The notes beneath the pieces are model-generated. The model was not told the DNA's origin. It did not search any database and saw only the letters and a list, made by a program, of their open reading frames with translations. Of a stretch of DNA of 64,000 bases, positions 51,432 to 63,225 are shown piece by piece. This stretch comes from Azospirillum oryzae. GTDB taxonomy: Bacteria; Pseudomonadota; Alphaproteobacteria; Azospirillales; Azospirillaceae. The position numbers and the translations under genes are program-made. Each line of letters starts with the position of its first letter. The stretch's first letter is position 1. The stretch is from NCBI RefSeq assembly GCF_900177515.1, contig NZ_FXAK01000001.1:494001-558000 (forward strand), given 5' to 3'.

Positions 51432-52478
51432 TCAGAAGTTGTAGTCGTCCATGTTTTCCTTGGTGACGCCGACCCAGCCCTGGCCGTAGAGCAGGTTCGG
51501 CTTCGCGCCCTTCGGGGTGGTCAGATCGGTATAGCCGGGCAGGCCGAGGTTCAGGCCGGCCTTGATCTGGTCCTTCTTGCCGTCCAGCGCCATCACCGCC
51601 ATCATGTTCATGGCATAGCCGGCGACGGCCGGATCCCAGAACTGGATGTACTGGATGTCGCCCTGAGCCAGATACTGGCCGGCCACCGACACCAGCCCCG
51701 TGCCGGAGAAGGACAGCTTACCCTTCAGCCCGCGTTCGGCGATCAGCCGGCCGGCGCCGGCCGAGGTCGGCATCGGGCCGCCGATGATACCCTTCAGGTC
51801 CGGATAGGTGGTCAGGACTTCCTTCAGCTTGTTGTAGTCGGTGTTGGCGTCGTCATAGGTTTCCAGACGGTTGGTCGCCAACTGCATCTTCGGGAAATGT
51901 TCCTTCTGATAGGCGATGGCGCCGTCAATCCACTCGTTCTGCGACTTCGACGTCAGGCTGCCGACCGTGCAGACATACTTGCCCTCGCCGCCCATCGCCT
52001 TGCCCAGCACTTCCATCAGCTTGGCGCCGTAGGCGAAGTTGTCGAAGGCCTCCAGCACATAGTCGGCGTTCTGGATGTTCGACGCCTCATGCGCGATCAC
52101 CACGATGCCGCGGTCGCGCGCCTTCTTCAGCACCGGCTCCACCGCCTCGACGGAGAAGGGGACGATGGTGATGGCGTCGACGCCCTGGGCGATCAGGTTC
52201 TCCACCAGTTGGACCTGCGCCGCGGCGTCGGCCTGGCTCGGCCCGACCATCCAGGTGTCATGCCCGGTGTCGGCTGCGAACTGCTTCACGCCTTCGCGCA
52301 TGCGGTCGAACCAGGCGATGCCGTCGACCTTCACCACGGTGGCGATGGTGTATTTCTTCTTGGTGGCGTCGGACTTCAGCGTCTTGACGGCATCCGGGGT
52401 CGGGACCGGATCGGCGGCCATCGCCGGTCCGGCGACCAGCGACGCGGCGACGATGAGCGAAGACAGCAACTTCTTCAT
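51432..52478 (-). CDS. sugar ABC transporter substrate-binding protein (LsrB/RhaS-like class)
   Basis: 348 residues from ATG 52478, chosen for the Sec signal peptide MKKLLSSLIVAASLVAGPAM with cleavage after AMA. The mature Peripla_BP_4 fold contains YTIATVVKVDGIAWFDRMREGVKQF and GVDAITIVPFSVEAVEPVLKKARDRGIVVIAHEAS. This class includes rhamnose, autoinducer-2 and deoxyribose-type binding proteins. The deoC and deoR neighbours point to deoxyribose or a deoxynucleoside. It lies between deoC and the ATPase gene. Confidence 0.88.
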   Translation of the reverse strand: MKKLLSSLIVAASLVAGPAMAADPVPTPDAVKTLKSDATKKKYTIATVVKVDGIAWFDRMREGVKQFAADTGHDTWMVGPSQADAAAQVQLVENLIAQGVDAITIVPFSVEAVEPVLKKARDRGIVVIAHEASNIQNADYVLEAFDNFAYGAKLMEVLGKAMGGEGKYVCTVGSLTSKSQNEWIDGAIAYQKEHFPKMQLATNRLETYDDANTDYNKLKEVLTTYPDLKGIIGGPMPTSAGAGRLIAERGLKGKLSFSGTGLVSVAGQYLAQGDIQYIQFWDPAVAGYAMNMMAVMALDGKKDQIKAGLNLGLPGYTDLTTPKGAKPNLLYGQGWVGVTKENMDDYNF

Positions 52479-52664
52479 GTTGGCGTGACTCCCATGAGAG
52501 GCGATTCGCGCAGCACGGCAGAGGCGGGACTCCGCAACCCACCGTCGGCGCCGGGGTGTTTGCCACCCCTTCCGCGTTCCGTTTTTCGTGATGCCGTGCC
52601 GGTCGGGACGGACGGAACTCCCGCCCAACCGACACGCTGTGCGGCGTGCGCGCCGCCGACCGCG

Positions 52665-53336
52665 TCAGCCGCCGACGATGGTCACGCTGGCGCTGGCGCC
52701 GATGCGCGAGGCACCGGCCGCGATCATGCGGCGGGCATCCTCGGTGGTCCGCACCCCACCCGACGCCTTGACGCCCATGCCGTCGCCGACGGTTCGGCGC
52801 ATCAGCGCCACATCCTCGACGGTGGCGCCGCCCCCGGCGAAGCCGGTGGAGGTCTTGACGAAATCGGCCCCGGCTTCCTGCGACAGGCGGCAGGCCAGCA
52901 CCTTCTCCTCATCGCGGAGCAGGCTGGTCTCGATGATGACCTTCAGCAGGGCGTCGCCGCAGGCCCGCTTGACCGCGGCGATGTCGTCGCGCACCTCCGC
53001 CGTCCGTCCGGCTTTCAGCAGGCCGATGGGGATCACCATGTCAACTTCGCTGGCGCCGTGGCGCACCACCCACTCCGCCTCGTCCGCCTTGATCGCCGTG
53101 GGATCGGCGCCGAAGGGAAAGCAGATCACCGCACATGGCGCCACCGGCGATCCGGCCAGCCGCTCGGTCACCAGCGGGATGAAGACGGGGTTGACGCAGA
53201 CCGCTTTGAAAGCATGCGTGCGCGCTTCGTCGCACAGCCGTTCGACATCCGCCGGCTGCGCGTCGGGGCGCAAAAGGGTGTGATCGATGAACGGAGCCAG
53301 ACCGGCCGGATCGGTCGGAACACTGGGCATGGGCAT
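52665..53336 (-). CDS. deoC: deoxyribose-phosphate aldolase
   Basis: 223 residues. Class I aldolase TIM barrel with the Schiff-base lysine in [10 protein letters not shown], the second lysine in VKASGGVRT, and the aspartate/cysteine strand [11 protein letters not shown]. It splits 2-deoxyribose 5-phosphate into glyceraldehyde 3-phosphate and acetaldehyde in the cytoplasm. It is first in the operon, with GGGAGGA 6 nt upstream of ATG 53336. Its upstream region holds a DeoR-type operator. Confidence 0.95.
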   Translation of the reverse strand: MPMPSVPTDPAGLAPFIDHTLLRPDAQPADVERLCDEARTHAFKAVCVNPVFIPLVTERLAGSPVAPCAVICFPFGADPTAIKADEAEWVVRHGASEVDMVIPIGLLKAGRTAEVRDDIAAVKRACGDALLKVIIETSLLRDEEKVLACRLSQEAGADFVKTSTGFAGGGATVEDVALMRRTVGDGMGVKASGGVRTTEDARRMIAAGASRIGASASVTIVGG

Positions 53337-53422
53337 CTTGGTCCTCCCGGGGAGCCCCTTGTCCCTTGGGGCTTCTCCTCCTTGTCACCGGAATGCCGAC
53401 ACCGCTTCGAAGATCGTCGCGA

Positions 53423-53438
53423 TGTTAACATCCTAACA
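53423..53438. promoter_or_regulatory. DeoR operator
   Basis: TGTTAACATCCTAACA matches the E. coli DeoR 16-bp operator TGTTAGAATTCTAACA at 13 of 16 positions, with both TGTTA/TAACA half-sites intact. It lies 87 nt before deoC and 172 nt before deoR, between the divergent genes. It overlaps a 12-bp palindrome GATGTTAACATC (53421-53432). Confidence 0.75.
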
Positions 53439-53610
53439 TTTTCTGAAAGGATAGTTTCACGTCGGCGCGCACTGTGTCAAGATCAATGCATGCCATCGTG
53501 ATCTTGGCGACGGCGATCCCGCTTACCGGCTCGCGCCATTGGGATTACCTCGTCTGGATCTTATGGTGCGGTCGCGCGCAGGAAGGGCGGAAACGGTGCG
53601 GGATGCGGAC

Positions 53611-54378
53611 ATGTCGATGAGAAGGGCCGAGCGTCTGAACCGGTTGCAGTCCGCGCTGGATGCCGGCGGCTATCTCCGGCTGAAGGATGCGGCGCAGTTG
53701 CTGGGCGTCTCCGAAATGACGGTGCGGCGCGACATCGCGTCCTGCGGTGGGCGGTTCGCCTATCTTGGCGGCTACATCGCCGGCGGGCTGGAGAGCGCTG
53801 GCGGCATGGGCTACATCCTGGACCGCGAGCGCGACGCCCATATCGAAATGAAGCGGGCGGCCTGCGAGGCGGCGGCGACCCTGCTGAAGCCCGGCGAGAC
53901 GGTGTTCATCGATTGCGGCACCACCACCACCCATCTGGCCAGCCGCATCCCGGCCGACAGCCAGATCACCGTGGTCTGCTACGCCATGAACATTGCGGAG
54001 ATCGTCTGCAAGAAGCCGGGCGTGCGCGTGGTCATGCTGGGAGGGCTCTATCACGCGTCCTCGGCCTCCTTTTCCAGTCCGGAGTCGCTGGAGATGCTGC
54101 GCGGCATCGGCATCAACACCGCCTTCATCTCGGCCGGCGGCGTGCACGAGTCGCTGGGGATCAGTTGCTCCAACTTCCACGAGGTCGAGATCAAGCAGAC
54201 TGCCATCGCCAACGCCGTGACCAAGGCGCTGGTGGTCGACAGCAGCAAGTTCGATCAGGTCAAGCCGGCCTTTTTCGCCAAGCTCAACGGCTTCGACGTT
54301 CTGTGCTGCGACTGCGGACTGGAAGCCGCAAGGGCGGAGCGGCTGGCGGCAGCAGGGGTGCGCGTTGTCTCACCTTGA
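53611..54378 (+). CDS. deoR: deoxyribose operon repressor DeoR
   Basis: 255 residues from ATG 53611; ATGs at 53563 and 53617 and a TTG at 53539 are in frame. The helix-turn-helix LRLKDAAQLLGVSEMTVRRDI is nearly that of E. coli DeoR. Other DeoR-specific stretches are shared: LGGYI, FIDCGTTTTHL, VCYAMN, GGLYHAS and SAGGVHESLG. E. coli DeoR is induced by 2-deoxyribose 5-phosphate, and the same is likely here. Divergent from deoC, it should repress the deoC, transport and kinase operon and perhaps itself. Confidence 0.88.
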   Translation: MSMRRAERLNRLQSALDAGGYLRLKDAAQLLGVSEMTVRRDIASCGGRFAYLGGYIAGGLESAGGMGYILDRERDAHIEMKRAACEAAATLLKPGETVFIDCGTTTTHLASRIPADSQITVVCYAMNIAEIVCKKPGVRVVMLGGLYHASSASFSSPESLEMLRGIGINTAFISAGGVHESLGISCSNFHEVEIKQTAIANAVTKALVVDSSKFDQVKPAFFAKLNGFDVLCCDCGLEAARAERLAAAGVRVVSP

Positions 54379-54388
54379 GGCGCTGCAT

Positions 54389-55336
54389 TCAACCACCAGA
54401 GGCGAGCGCCCGGTGGCCGGCTTGGATGCTGTCGATGATCGCCTGCCCGCGTTCCAGCAGATAACTGCGCAACTGCGCATGCACCGGCAGCAGCGGCAGG
54501 CTGCGGCGGTGTGCGATGTACCAGGACCGCATCAAGGGCAGTCCTTCCACCTTCAACTCCCGCAGCATGCCCAGTGCCAGTTCCAGGTCCACGGTGTGGC
54601 GGGACAGCAGGGCGACGCCGATGCCGGCCATGACCGCCTGCTTGATCGTCTCGTTGCTGCTGGAGGTCATGACGATGCGAGGGGTGAAGCAGCGACCGGT
54701 GAAGTAGGCGTCGGTCAGCGCCCGCGTGCCGGCGCCTTCCTCCCGTGCGATGAAACCGCTGTCGGCCAGATCGGACAGGTGCAGGTTCGGGGCGTCTGCC
54801 AGCGGGTGGGTCGGCGCGCAGATGATAATGCTGGGATGGCGCGCGAAGGGCTCGGCCAGCAACTCCTCTCCGTCCAGTGGGCGGCCCATGATGGCGAGGT
54901 CGACCTCGCCCTTGGTGACCATGACGTTCACCTCCCGCCGGTTGCCGTCCTGGAGATGGATCGACACGCCCGGCCGCTCCGCCTGGAAGCGGGAGACCAT
55001 GTGCGGAGCAATGTATTTGGCGGTGCTGACCAGCCCGATGGTGACGTTGCCGCCGGTCACCCCCTTCAACGCCTGCATCCGCCGGTCGGCGTTCTCCAGC
55101 GCCTGGAGGATCAGCGTCGCGTGCTCCAGCAGGTCGCGCCCGGCCTCCGTCAGCACGACGCGCCGGCCCACCCGCTCGAACAGCGGAAAGCCGCAATGAC
55201 CCTCCACCTGCTTGATCTGGAACGAGACCGCGCCGGGGGTCAGGCCGAACTGCTCCGCCACACGGGCGAAGGACAGGCTGCGGGCGGCGGCGGAGAAGAT
55301 CTGGAGTTGGCGAAGCGTGGCGTGCTGGATGGTCAT
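54389..55336 (-). CDS. cbbR: LysR-type activator of the Calvin cycle operon
   Basis: 315 residues from ATG 55336; a GTG at 55348 is an alternative. Winged helix ATLRQLQIFSAAARSLSFARVAEQFGLTPGAVSFQIKQVEGHCGFPLFERVGRRVVLT is typical of CbbR, followed by the inducer-binding domain. It is divergent from cbbL with 123 bases between the ATGs, the classic arrangement. CbbR activates cbb transcription in response to metabolites such as RuBP or NADPH. It converges with deoR, only 10 nt between stops. Confidence 0.92.
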   Translation of the reverse strand: MTIQHATLRQLQIFSAAARSLSFARVAEQFGLTPGAVSFQIKQVEGHCGFPLFERVGRRVVLTEAGRDLLEHATLILQALENADRRMQALKGVTGGNVTIGLVSTAKYIAPHMVSRFQAERPGVSIHLQDGNRREVNVMVTKGEVDLAIMGRPLDGEELLAEPFARHPSIIICAPTHPLADAPNLHLSDLADSGFIAREEGAGTRALTDAYFTGRCFTPRIVMTSSSNETIKQAVMAGIGVALLSRHTVDLELALGMLRELKVEGLPLMRSWYIAHRRSLPLLPVHAQLRSYLLERGQAIIDSIQAGHRALASGG

Positions 55337-55383
55337 TGGCAGGCCCACTCATCAGGAATCCCTAGCCATACTGTGCTGTATAT

Positions 55384-55398
55384 TTGAATTTTCCTCAA
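55384..55398 (+). promoter_or_regulatory. probable CbbR binding site
   Basis: TTGA-N7-TCAA dyad in the cbbR/cbbL intergenic region, fitting the TNA-N7-TNA CbbR consensus. It lies 62 nt before the cbbL ATG. A single recognisable site is seen; a second weaker one is not clear. Confidence 0.6.
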
Positions 55399-55414
55399 CA
55401 GTGCGTGTGTCTAA

Positions 55415-56956
<1,542 letters not shown>

Positions 56957-56969
56957 AGGAGCGATTCCC

Positions 56970-57410
56970 ATGCGTCTTTCTCAGGGCCAATTCTCCTTCC
57001 TGCCGGACCTGACGGACGAGGAGATCACGAAACAGGTGCAATACGCCCTCGACCAGGGCTGGGCGGTGGCGGTGGAGTTCACGGACGATCCGCACCCGCG
57101 CAACAGCTATTGGACGATGTGGGGCAATCCCATGTTCGACCTGCGTGACGCCAAGGGTGTGATGATGGAGATCGACGCCTGCCGCACGGCCCAACCCGAC
57201 CAGTATGTGAAGGTTCTCGCCTTCGACAGCTCGCATGGTTTCGAGACGGTGCGCATGTCCTACCTCGTCAACCGTCCGGCGGCGGAGCCCGGCTTCGAGC
57301 TGCTGCGTGCCGAAGGGCCGGGGCGGCGCATCGGCTACACGGTGCGCAGCTATGCCACTGGCCGCCCGCCCGGCGAGCGCTATGGCGGGGAGACCCGTCA
57401 TGGAGCGTGA
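56970..57410 (+). CDS. cbbS: ribulose-1,5-bisphosphate carboxylase small subunit
   Basis: 146 residues, with the C-terminal extension typical of red-type (form IC/ID) small subunits. Conserved stretches include [59 protein letters not shown] lies just before the ATG. The gene follows cbbL by 13 bases, and its last 11 bases overlap the start of the epimerase gene, an unusually tight junction. Confidence 0.96.
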   Translation: MRLSQGQFSFLPDLTDEEITKQVQYALDQGWAVAVEFTDDPHPRNSYWTMWGNPMFDLRDAKGVMMEIDACRTAQPDQYVKVLAFDSSHGFETVRMSYLVNRPAAEPGFELLRAEGPGRRIGYTVRSYATGRPPGERYGGETRHGA

Positions 57411-58137
57411 ACCGGCGGAGCGTGAGTTGGGACATGGACACCTTCTCGCTCCTTCGATCCTGTCCGCCGACTTCGCCCGGCTGGGCGAGGAGGTGGAGCG
57501 GGTGGTGGAGGCCGGGTGCGAGGTCGTCCATGTCGACGTGATGGACAACCATTATGTCCCCAACCTGACCATCGGTCCGCTGGTTTGCGCCGCCATCCGT
57601 CCGCGCACCAGTGCGATCATCGATGTTCACCTGATGGTGCGCCCGGTCGATGCGCTGGTACCGCTGTTCGCCAAGGCGGGCGCCGACATCATCAGCTTCC
57701 ACCCCGAGGCATCCGACCACCCCGACCGGACCCTGGCGCTGATCCGCGAGCAGGGCTGCCGCGCCGGACTGGCGCTGAACCCGGCCACACCTCTGGCTCA
57801 TCTCGACCATGTGATGGACCGGCTGGACCTGATCGTCGTCATGTCAGTCAATCCCGGCTTCGGCGGCCAGTCCTTCATCCCGTCCGCGTTCGGTAAGATC
57901 GCCGAGGTTCGTCGCCGCATCGACCGCCACCGCGAGCGCACCGGCCGCGACATCCGGCTGGAGGTGGATGGCGGCATCAAGCCCGACAACATCCGCGCCG
58001 TCGCCGATGCCGGGGCTGACATCTTCGTTGCCGGCTCCGCCATCTTCGGCGCGGCGGACGCCGACGGCGGCTATCGCGGCGTGGTGGGTCGGATGCGCGC
58101 CGCATTGATGACCGAACCGGAATGGAGGGCGGCATGA
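57400..58137 (+). CDS. cbbE: ribulose-phosphate 3-epimerase
   Basis: 245 residues. TIM barrel with [21 protein letters not shown], the metal ligands in [18 protein letters not shown] and [20 protein letters not shown], and the phosphate loop [11 protein letters not shown]. It converts xylulose 5-phosphate and ribulose 5-phosphate. The ATG lies inside cbbS, and the stop overlaps cbbX by ATGA, so it is translationally coupled to both. Confidence 0.95.
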   Translation: MEREPAERELGHGHLLAPSILSADFARLGEEVERVVEAGCEVVHVDVMDNHYVPNLTIGPLVCAAIRPRTSAIIDVHLMVRPVDALVPLFAKAGADIISFHPEASDHPDRTLALIREQGCRAGLALNPATPLAHLDHVMDRLDLIVVMSVNPGFGGQSFIPSAFGKIAEVRRRIDRHRERTGRDIRLEVDGGIKPDNIRAVADAGADIFVAGSAIFGAADADGGYRGVVGRMRAALMTEPEWRAA

Positions 58138-59054
58138 GCGAGGCGGCCGACCTTCTCGACCTGGAGGCCTGTGACTGTCCGGCCGATGCCCCCTCCGTCG
58201 ATCTCGACGCGCTTTACCATGACTCCGGCATCGGCGAGATGCTGGCGGGGATGGACCGGGAACTGGTCGGGCTGACGCCGGTGAAGACCCGCATCCGCGA
58301 GATCGCCGCCCTGCTGCTGGTGGAACGGGCCCGCCGCAGCATCGGTCTTCGGGCGGAACCGCCATCGCTGCACATGTGCTTCACCGGCAATCCCGGCACC
58401 GGCAAGACGACGATGGCGCGGCGCATGGCCGGGCTTCTCCATGGGCTGGGCTATATCCGGCGCGATCATGTGGTCAGCGTCACCCGCGATGATCTGGTCG
58501 GCCAGTATATCGGCCACACCGCACCCAAGACGAAGGAGGTGCTGAAGCGCGCCATGGGCGGCGTGCTGTTCATCGACGAGGCCTATTATCTCTACCGGCC
58601 GGAGAACGAGCGCGATTACGGCCAGGAGGCCATCGAAATCCTGCTGCAGGTGATGGAGGACAATCGCGACGACCTGGTGGTGATCCTCGCCGGCTACCGC
58701 GACCGCATGGACATCTTCTTCCGCTCCAACCCCGGCATGGCGTCGCGCATCGCCCACCATGTCGATTTCCCCGACTATGAGGCGGATGAGTTGCTGGAGA
58801 TCGCCCGGCTGATGACGGCCGGCATGCAGTACCGTTTTGCGCCGGAGGCGGAGCGGGCAATGGGCGACTACATCCGCCGCCGCATGGCCCAGCCGCGCTT
58901 CGCCAACGCCCGCTCCATCCGCAACGCGCTCGATCGCGCCCGCCTGCGGCAGGCCAACCGCCTGTTCGAAGCGCGCGGCAGCGCCATTGCCGCCGCCGAC
59001 CTGCTGACCATCGCCGAGGAGGACATCCGCCAAAGCCGCGTCTTCACACAATAG
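58134..59054 (+). CDS. cbbX: red-type RuBisCO activase, AAA+ protein CbbX
   Basis: 306 residues. Walker [13 protein letters not shown], Walker [14 protein letters not shown], the pore-loop and sensor segments ([44 protein letters not shown]) and an arginine finger region are visible. CbbX hexamers pull on the large-subunit C-terminus to release inhibitory sugar phosphates, which fits the form IC enzyme encoded here. ATG 58134 overlaps the cbbE stop. Confidence 0.96.
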   Translation: MSEAADLLDLEACDCPADAPSVDLDALYHDSGIGEMLAGMDRELVGLTPVKTRIREIAALLLVERARRSIGLRAEPPSLHMCFTGNPGTGKTTMARRMAGLLHGLGYIRRDHVVSVTRDDLVGQYIGHTAPKTKEVLKRAMGGVLFIDEAYYLYRPENERDYGQEAIEILLQVMEDNRDDLVVILAGYRDRMDIFFRSNPGMASRIAHHVDFPDYEADELLEIARLMTAGMQYRFAPEAERAMGDYIRRRMAQPRFANARSIRNALDRARLRQANRLFEARGSAIAAADLLTIAEEDIRQSRVFTQ

Positions 59055-59100
59055 GCTGGCAAAAAGCCGGCCGCACAAAACACCGAGAGAGGGGGAACCG

Positions 59101-60213
59101 ATGCCGCACCGTCACACGACCTTCAGCAAATTCATCATCGAGGACCAGCGCCGCCGCGGCGGGGCCGACACCGACCTGACCGCCCTGCTCAACGACGTGC
59201 AGACCGCGTGTAAGTTCATCGCCAGCGCCGCCGCCCGCGGGTCGCTTGCGCCGTCCGCCGGCCGGCCTGCCGCTCCAGCCCCCGAACCCGGCGTCAACGT
59301 CCATGGCGAGACGCAGAAGCCGCTGGACCTGATCGCCAACGAGATCATGCTGCGCACCTGCGAGTATGGCGGCAAGCTCTGCGGCATGGCGTCGGAAGAG
59401 ATGGAGGAGCCCTACCGCATCCCCCGCGAATATCCGCGCGGCCGCTATCTCCTGGCCTTCGATCCGCTGGACGGCTCGTCGAACGTGGACGTCAATCTGA
59501 CGGTCGGCACCATCTTCTCCATCCTCAAGGCGCCCGACGGAGTCGATGAGCCGGAGGTGGAGCATTTCCTCCAGCCCGGTACCGAGCAGGTGGCGGCGGG
59601 CTTCGCCCTCTACGGCCCGGCCGACATGATCATCGCCACCTTCGGCGAGGGCGTGCACGGCTTTACGCTGGACCGCGAGATCGGCGCCTATACCCTGACC
59701 CATCCCGACATGCGCATTCCCGACAATGTCTGCGAATTCGCCATCAACAGCTCCAACGCCCGATTCTGGGAGCCGCCGGTGCGCCAATATGTCGAGGAAT
59801 GCATCAAGGGCAGCTCCGGCCCGCGCGAGGCCGATTTCAACATGCGCTGGATCGCGTCCCTGGTGGCGGAGGTCTACCGTATCCTGATCCGCGGCGGCGT
59901 CTTCCTCTATCCCCGCGACGCCCGCCCCACCCACAAGCCGGGACGGCTGCGCCTTCTCTACGAGGCGAACCCCATCGCCATGCTGGTGGAACAGGCGGGC
60001 GGGGCGGCAAGCACCGGACGGCAGCGCATCCTCGATATCAAGCCGATGGCCCTGCATCAGCGCGTGCCGGTGATCCTGGGCTCGAAGACGGAGGTGGAGC
60101 GGCTGGTCGCCTACCACGCCGCCTATGACCGGGGGGAGGAGCTGTCCTTCCATGCACCGCTGTTCGGCAGCCGGTCGCTGTTCCTGGCGCCCGAGTCCGC
60201 GGCACTTGGTTGA
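59101..60213 (+). CDS. cbbF: fructose-1,6-/sedoheptulose-1,7-bisphosphatase, class I
   Basis: 370 residues. The class I FBPase signature is clear: metal site FDPLDGSSNVDVNLTVGTIFSI, and the C-terminal sugar-phosphate region RIL(D)IKPMALHQRVPVILGS. A short low-complexity Pro/Ala insertion (SAGRPAAPAPEP) lies near residues 54-66. It dephosphorylates fructose and probably sedoheptulose bisphosphate in the Calvin cycle. It follows cbbX by 46 bases. Confidence 0.95.
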   Translation: MPHRHTTFSKFIIEDQRRRGGADTDLTALLNDVQTACKFIASAAARGSLAPSAGRPAAPAPEPGVNVHGETQKPLDLIANEIMLRTCEYGGKLCGMASEEMEEPYRIPREYPRGRYLLAFDPLDGSSNVDVNLTVGTIFSILKAPDGVDEPEVEHFLQPGTEQVAAGFALYGPADMIIATFGEGVHGFTLDREIGAYTLTHPDMRIPDNVCEFAINSSNARFWEPPVRQYVEECIKGSSGPREADFNMRWIASLVAEVYRILIRGGVFLYPRDARPTHKPGRLRLLYEANPIAMLVEQAGGAASTGRQRILDIKPMALHQRVPVILGSKTEVERLVAYHAAYDRGEELSFHAPLFGSRSLFLAPESAALG

Positions 60214-60227
60214 GGGGGGAACATATA

Positions 60228-61103
60228 ATGTCGGTCCGTCATCCGATCATCGTCGTCACCGGCTCCTCCGGCGCCGGGACCACCACCGTCACCCGCACCT
60301 TCCAGCAGATCTTCCGCCGGGAGGGTGTTTCCGCCGCCATCGTCGAGGGCGACAGCTTCCACCGCTACGACCGGCGGGAGATGCGCGCCAAGGTCGCCGA
60401 GGCGCAGGAGGAGCCCCATTCCACCTTCAGCCATTTCGGCCCCGACGCCAACCTGTTCGAAGAGCTGGACGACCTGTTCCGCAGCTATGGCGAGACCGGC
60501 GGCGGCCGGACCCGCAAATACCTGCATGACGAGAAGGAAGCCGAACCCTACGGCCAGGATCCCGGCACCTTCACACCGTGGGAGGAAATCGAGTCCGGCA
60601 CCGACCTGCTGTTCTACGAGGGATTGCACGGCTGCGTCCGCACCGACCGCTTCGACCTCGCCCGCCATGCCGACCTGAAGATCGGCGTGGTCCCCATCGT
60701 CAACCTCGAATGGATCCAGAAGATCCACCGCGACCGCAACATGCGCGGCTATTCGGAAGAGGCCATCGTCGACACCATCCTGCGGCGCATGCCCGACTAC
60801 GTGAAATACATCTGCCCGCAGTTCAGCTGTACCGACGTGAATTTCCAGCGTGTTCCCACGGTGGACACCAGCAATCCCTTCATCGCCCGCGACATCCCGA
60901 CGTCGGACGAGAGCATGCTGGTCATCCGCTTCACCCGGCCGAAGGGCATCGACTTTCCCTATCTGCTGTCGATGCTGAAGGACAGCTTCATGACCCGGCC
61001 CAACACGATCGTCTGTCCGGGCGACAAGATGGCGCTGGCCATGCAGCTGATCTTCACGCCGATGATCTGGCAACTCGCCGACCGCAAGAAGAAGGCGTTC
61101 TGA
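60228..61103 (+). CDS. cbbP: phosphoribulokinase
   Basis: 291 residues from ATG 60228. P-loop [17 protein letters not shown], then [10 protein letters not shown], and the [20 protein letters not shown] catalytic region, typical of proteobacterial class I phosphoribulokinase. It phosphorylates ribulose 5-phosphate to the RuBisCO substrate. It starts 14 bases after the cbbF stop. Confidence 0.96.
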   Translation: MSVRHPIIVVTGSSGAGTTTVTRTFQQIFRREGVSAAIVEGDSFHRYDRREMRAKVAEAQEEPHSTFSHFGPDANLFEELDDLFRSYGETGGGRTRKYLHDEKEAEPYGQDPGTFTPWEEIESGTDLLFYEGLHGCVRTDRFDLARHADLKIGVVPIVNLEWIQKIHRDRNMRGYSEEAIVDTILRRMPDYVKYICPQFSCTDVNFQRVPTVDTSNPFIARDIPTSDESMLVIRFTRPKGIDFPYLLSMLKDSFMTRPNTIVCPGDKMALAMQLIFTPMIWQLADRKKKAF

Positions 61104-61141
61104 GCAGCGCCGGGAAACCGAAACCGGGGAGGACACCAGCC

Positions 61142-63208
61142 ATGACTGCGTCGAGGACCGCGGCCCAAGAGGTCCGCGAACAGGATCGGCTTGCCTTGCC
61201 GGCAGCCGATAATCCCAACGACAGCCCGGGCCACGGCTCCGGCCGCTGCCTGCTGGCGAATGCACTACGCATTCTCGCCATCGATGCGGTGGAAGCCGCG
61301 AATTCCGGCCATCCCGGCATGCCGATGGGGATGGCCGACATTGCCGAGGCGCTGTGGCGCCGCCATCTGCGCCACAATCCGGCCGACCCGCGCTGGCCCG
61401 ACCGCGACCGCTTCGTGCTGTCGAACGGGCACGGCTCCATGCTGCTCTACGCGCTGCTTCACCTGACCGGCTACGATCTGCCGATGGAGGAACTGCGGCG
61501 CTTCCGGCAGCTTGGCTCGCGCACGCCAGGCCATCCGGAATATGGCGTGACGCCTGGGGTGGAGACGACCACCGGGCCGCTGGGGCAGGGCCTCGCCAAT
61601 GCCGTCGGCATGGCCTTGGCCGAGCGGTTGCTGGCGGCGGAGTTCAACCGGCCGGGGCACCGGATCGTCGATCACCGGACCTTCTGCTTCGTCGGCGACG
61701 GCTGCCTGATGGAGGGGATCAGCCACGAGGCCTGTTCGCTGGCCGGCACGTTGGGGCTGGAAAAGCTTGTGGTGTTCTATGACGACAACGGCATCTCCAT
61801 CGACGGTCCCGTCACCGGCTGGTTCGCCGACGACACGCCGCGGCGGTTCGAGGCCTATGGCTGGCGGGTGCTCCGCGAGGTGGACGGCCATGACGCTTAC
61901 GCGCTGGATGCCGTCATCGACGAGGCGCTGACCCCTTGTGGCAAGCCGACGCTGATCTGCTGCCGGACGGTGATCGGCCGCGGCTCGCCCAACCGCGCGG
62001 GATCCGCCGACGTGCACGGCGCACCGCTGGGCGCCGGCGAGGTCGCGGCGACCAGGGCTGCGCTGGGATGGACGTCCCCACCCTTCGAGCTGCCGGACGA
62101 GGTGCGCGCCGGCTGGGATGCCCGGCGGCGCGGCGCGGCGGCGCAGGCGGAGTGGCAATCCCGCTTCGACGCCTATGCCGAGGCCCACCCGCAGGCGGCG
62201 GCCGAGTTCCTGCGGCGCATGCGTGGCGAGCTGCCGGAAAGCTTCGCCGTGTCGGCCGATGCCTGGATCGCCGCCGTCGCGGAACGGGCGGAACCAATGG
62301 CGACGCGCAAGGCGTCCCAGCAGGCCATCCAGGCTCTCGCGGGCCTGTTGCCCGAACTGCTTGGCGGATCGGCGGATCTGACCGGTTCCAATCTCACCGA
62401 TTGGCCGGGCAGCGGCGGGCGCCATCTTCATTACGGCGTGCGGGAGTTCGGCATGGCCGCGGTGATGAACGGCATGGCGCTGCATGGCGGCGTCATTCCC
62501 TTTGGCGGCACCTTCCTGGTCTTCTCCGACTATGCCCGCAACGGCCTGCGCCTGTCGGCGCTGATGGGGCTGCGCGTTGTCTACGTCTTCACCCATGACG
62601 GCATCGGCCTGGGCGAGGACGGCCCGACTCACCAGCCGGTGGAGCAGGCCGCCAGTCTCCGCCTGATGCCGAACCTCGATGTCTGGCGCCCCTGCGACGC
62701 TTTGGAGACCGCCGTCGCCTGGAGGGCGGCGGTCGAGCGGGCGGACGGACCGACCGCCCTGCTGCTGTCGCGCCAGACCCTGCCGGCTCAATCCGGCACG
62801 GACCGGACCTGTGATGCGGCCCGTGGCGGCTATATTCTGGCCGATGACGAGAAGCCCGATGTGGTGCTGATCGCCACCGGATCTGAGGTGCCCATCGCGA
62901 TGGAGGCGCGTCGCTTGCTCGCCGGCCGCGACGTCGCCGCCCGCGTCGTCTCCATGCCCTGCTGCGAAGTCTTCGACCGGCAGGACTCGGCATGGTGCCG
63001 GGCTGTGCTGCCCGATGGCGTTCCCCGGCTGGCGGTTGAGGCCGGAGCGACCGGTCTTTGGCGAGCCACCGTCGGGCTGGACGGCGACGTGGTCGGGCTC
63101 GACCGCTACGGCGAATCCGCCCCCGCCGGTGACCTTTACCACCATTTCGGCATCACTGCGGACGCGGTTGCCGACCGCGCCCAGCGCCTCCTCTCCTCCA
63201 AATTCTGA
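61142..63208 (+). CDS. cbbT: transketolase
   Basis: 688 residues from ATG 61142 (GGAGG 9 nt upstream). The N-terminal thiamine-diphosphate region contains the histidines and loops [30 protein letters not shown] and the [19 protein letters not shown] metal motif. The pyrimidine domain has [15 protein letters not shown] and [19 protein letters not shown]. It regenerates pentose phosphates in the Calvin cycle. A longer in-frame region upstream is the shadow of cbbP. Confidence 0.95.
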   Translation: MTASRTAAQEVREQDRLALPAADNPNDSPGHGSGRCLLANALRILAIDAVEAANSGHPGMPMGMADIAEALWRRHLRHNPADPRWPDRDRFVLSNGHGSMLLYALLHLTGYDLPMEELRRFRQLGSRTPGHPEYGVTPGVETTTGPLGQGLANAVGMALAERLLAAEFNRPGHRIVDHRTFCFVGDGCLMEGISHEACSLAGTLGLEKLVVFYDDNGISIDGPVTGWFADDTPRRFEAYGWRVLREVDGHDAYALDAVIDEALTPCGKPTLICCRTVIGRGSPNRAGSADVHGAPLGAGEVAATRAALGWTSPPFELPDEVRAGWDARRRGAAAQAEWQSRFDAYAEAHPQAAAEFLRRMRGELPESFAVSADAWIAAVAERAEPMATRKASQQAIQALAGLLPELLGGSADLTGSNLTDWPGSGGRHLHYGVREFGMAAVMNGMALHGGVIPFGGTFLVFSDYARNGLRLSALMGLRVVYVFTHDGIGLGEDGPTHQPVEQAASLRLMPNLDVWRPCDALETAVAWRAAVERADGPTALLLSRQTLPAQSGTDRTCDAARGGYILADDEKPDVVLIATGSEVPIAMEARRLLAGRDVAARVVSMPCCEVFDRQDSAWCRAVLPDGVPRLAVEAGATGLWRATVGLDGDVVGLDRYGESAPAGDLYHHFGITADAVADRAQRLLSSKF

Positions 63209-63225
63209 ACCGGAGACCTCCCGCG

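Noticed and set aside
44052..53336. Autoinducer-2 (Lsr) uptake and processing operon
   Set aside because: Binding protein and importer class resemble Lsr, and an FGGY kinase is present. However, the aldolase is DeoC rather than LsrF, LsrG is missing, and both regulator and operator are DeoR-type.
60578..61141. N-terminal extension of transketolase
   Set aside because: The extra region overlaps cbbP in another frame; the ATG at 61142 has a good ribosome site and matches the usual family start.
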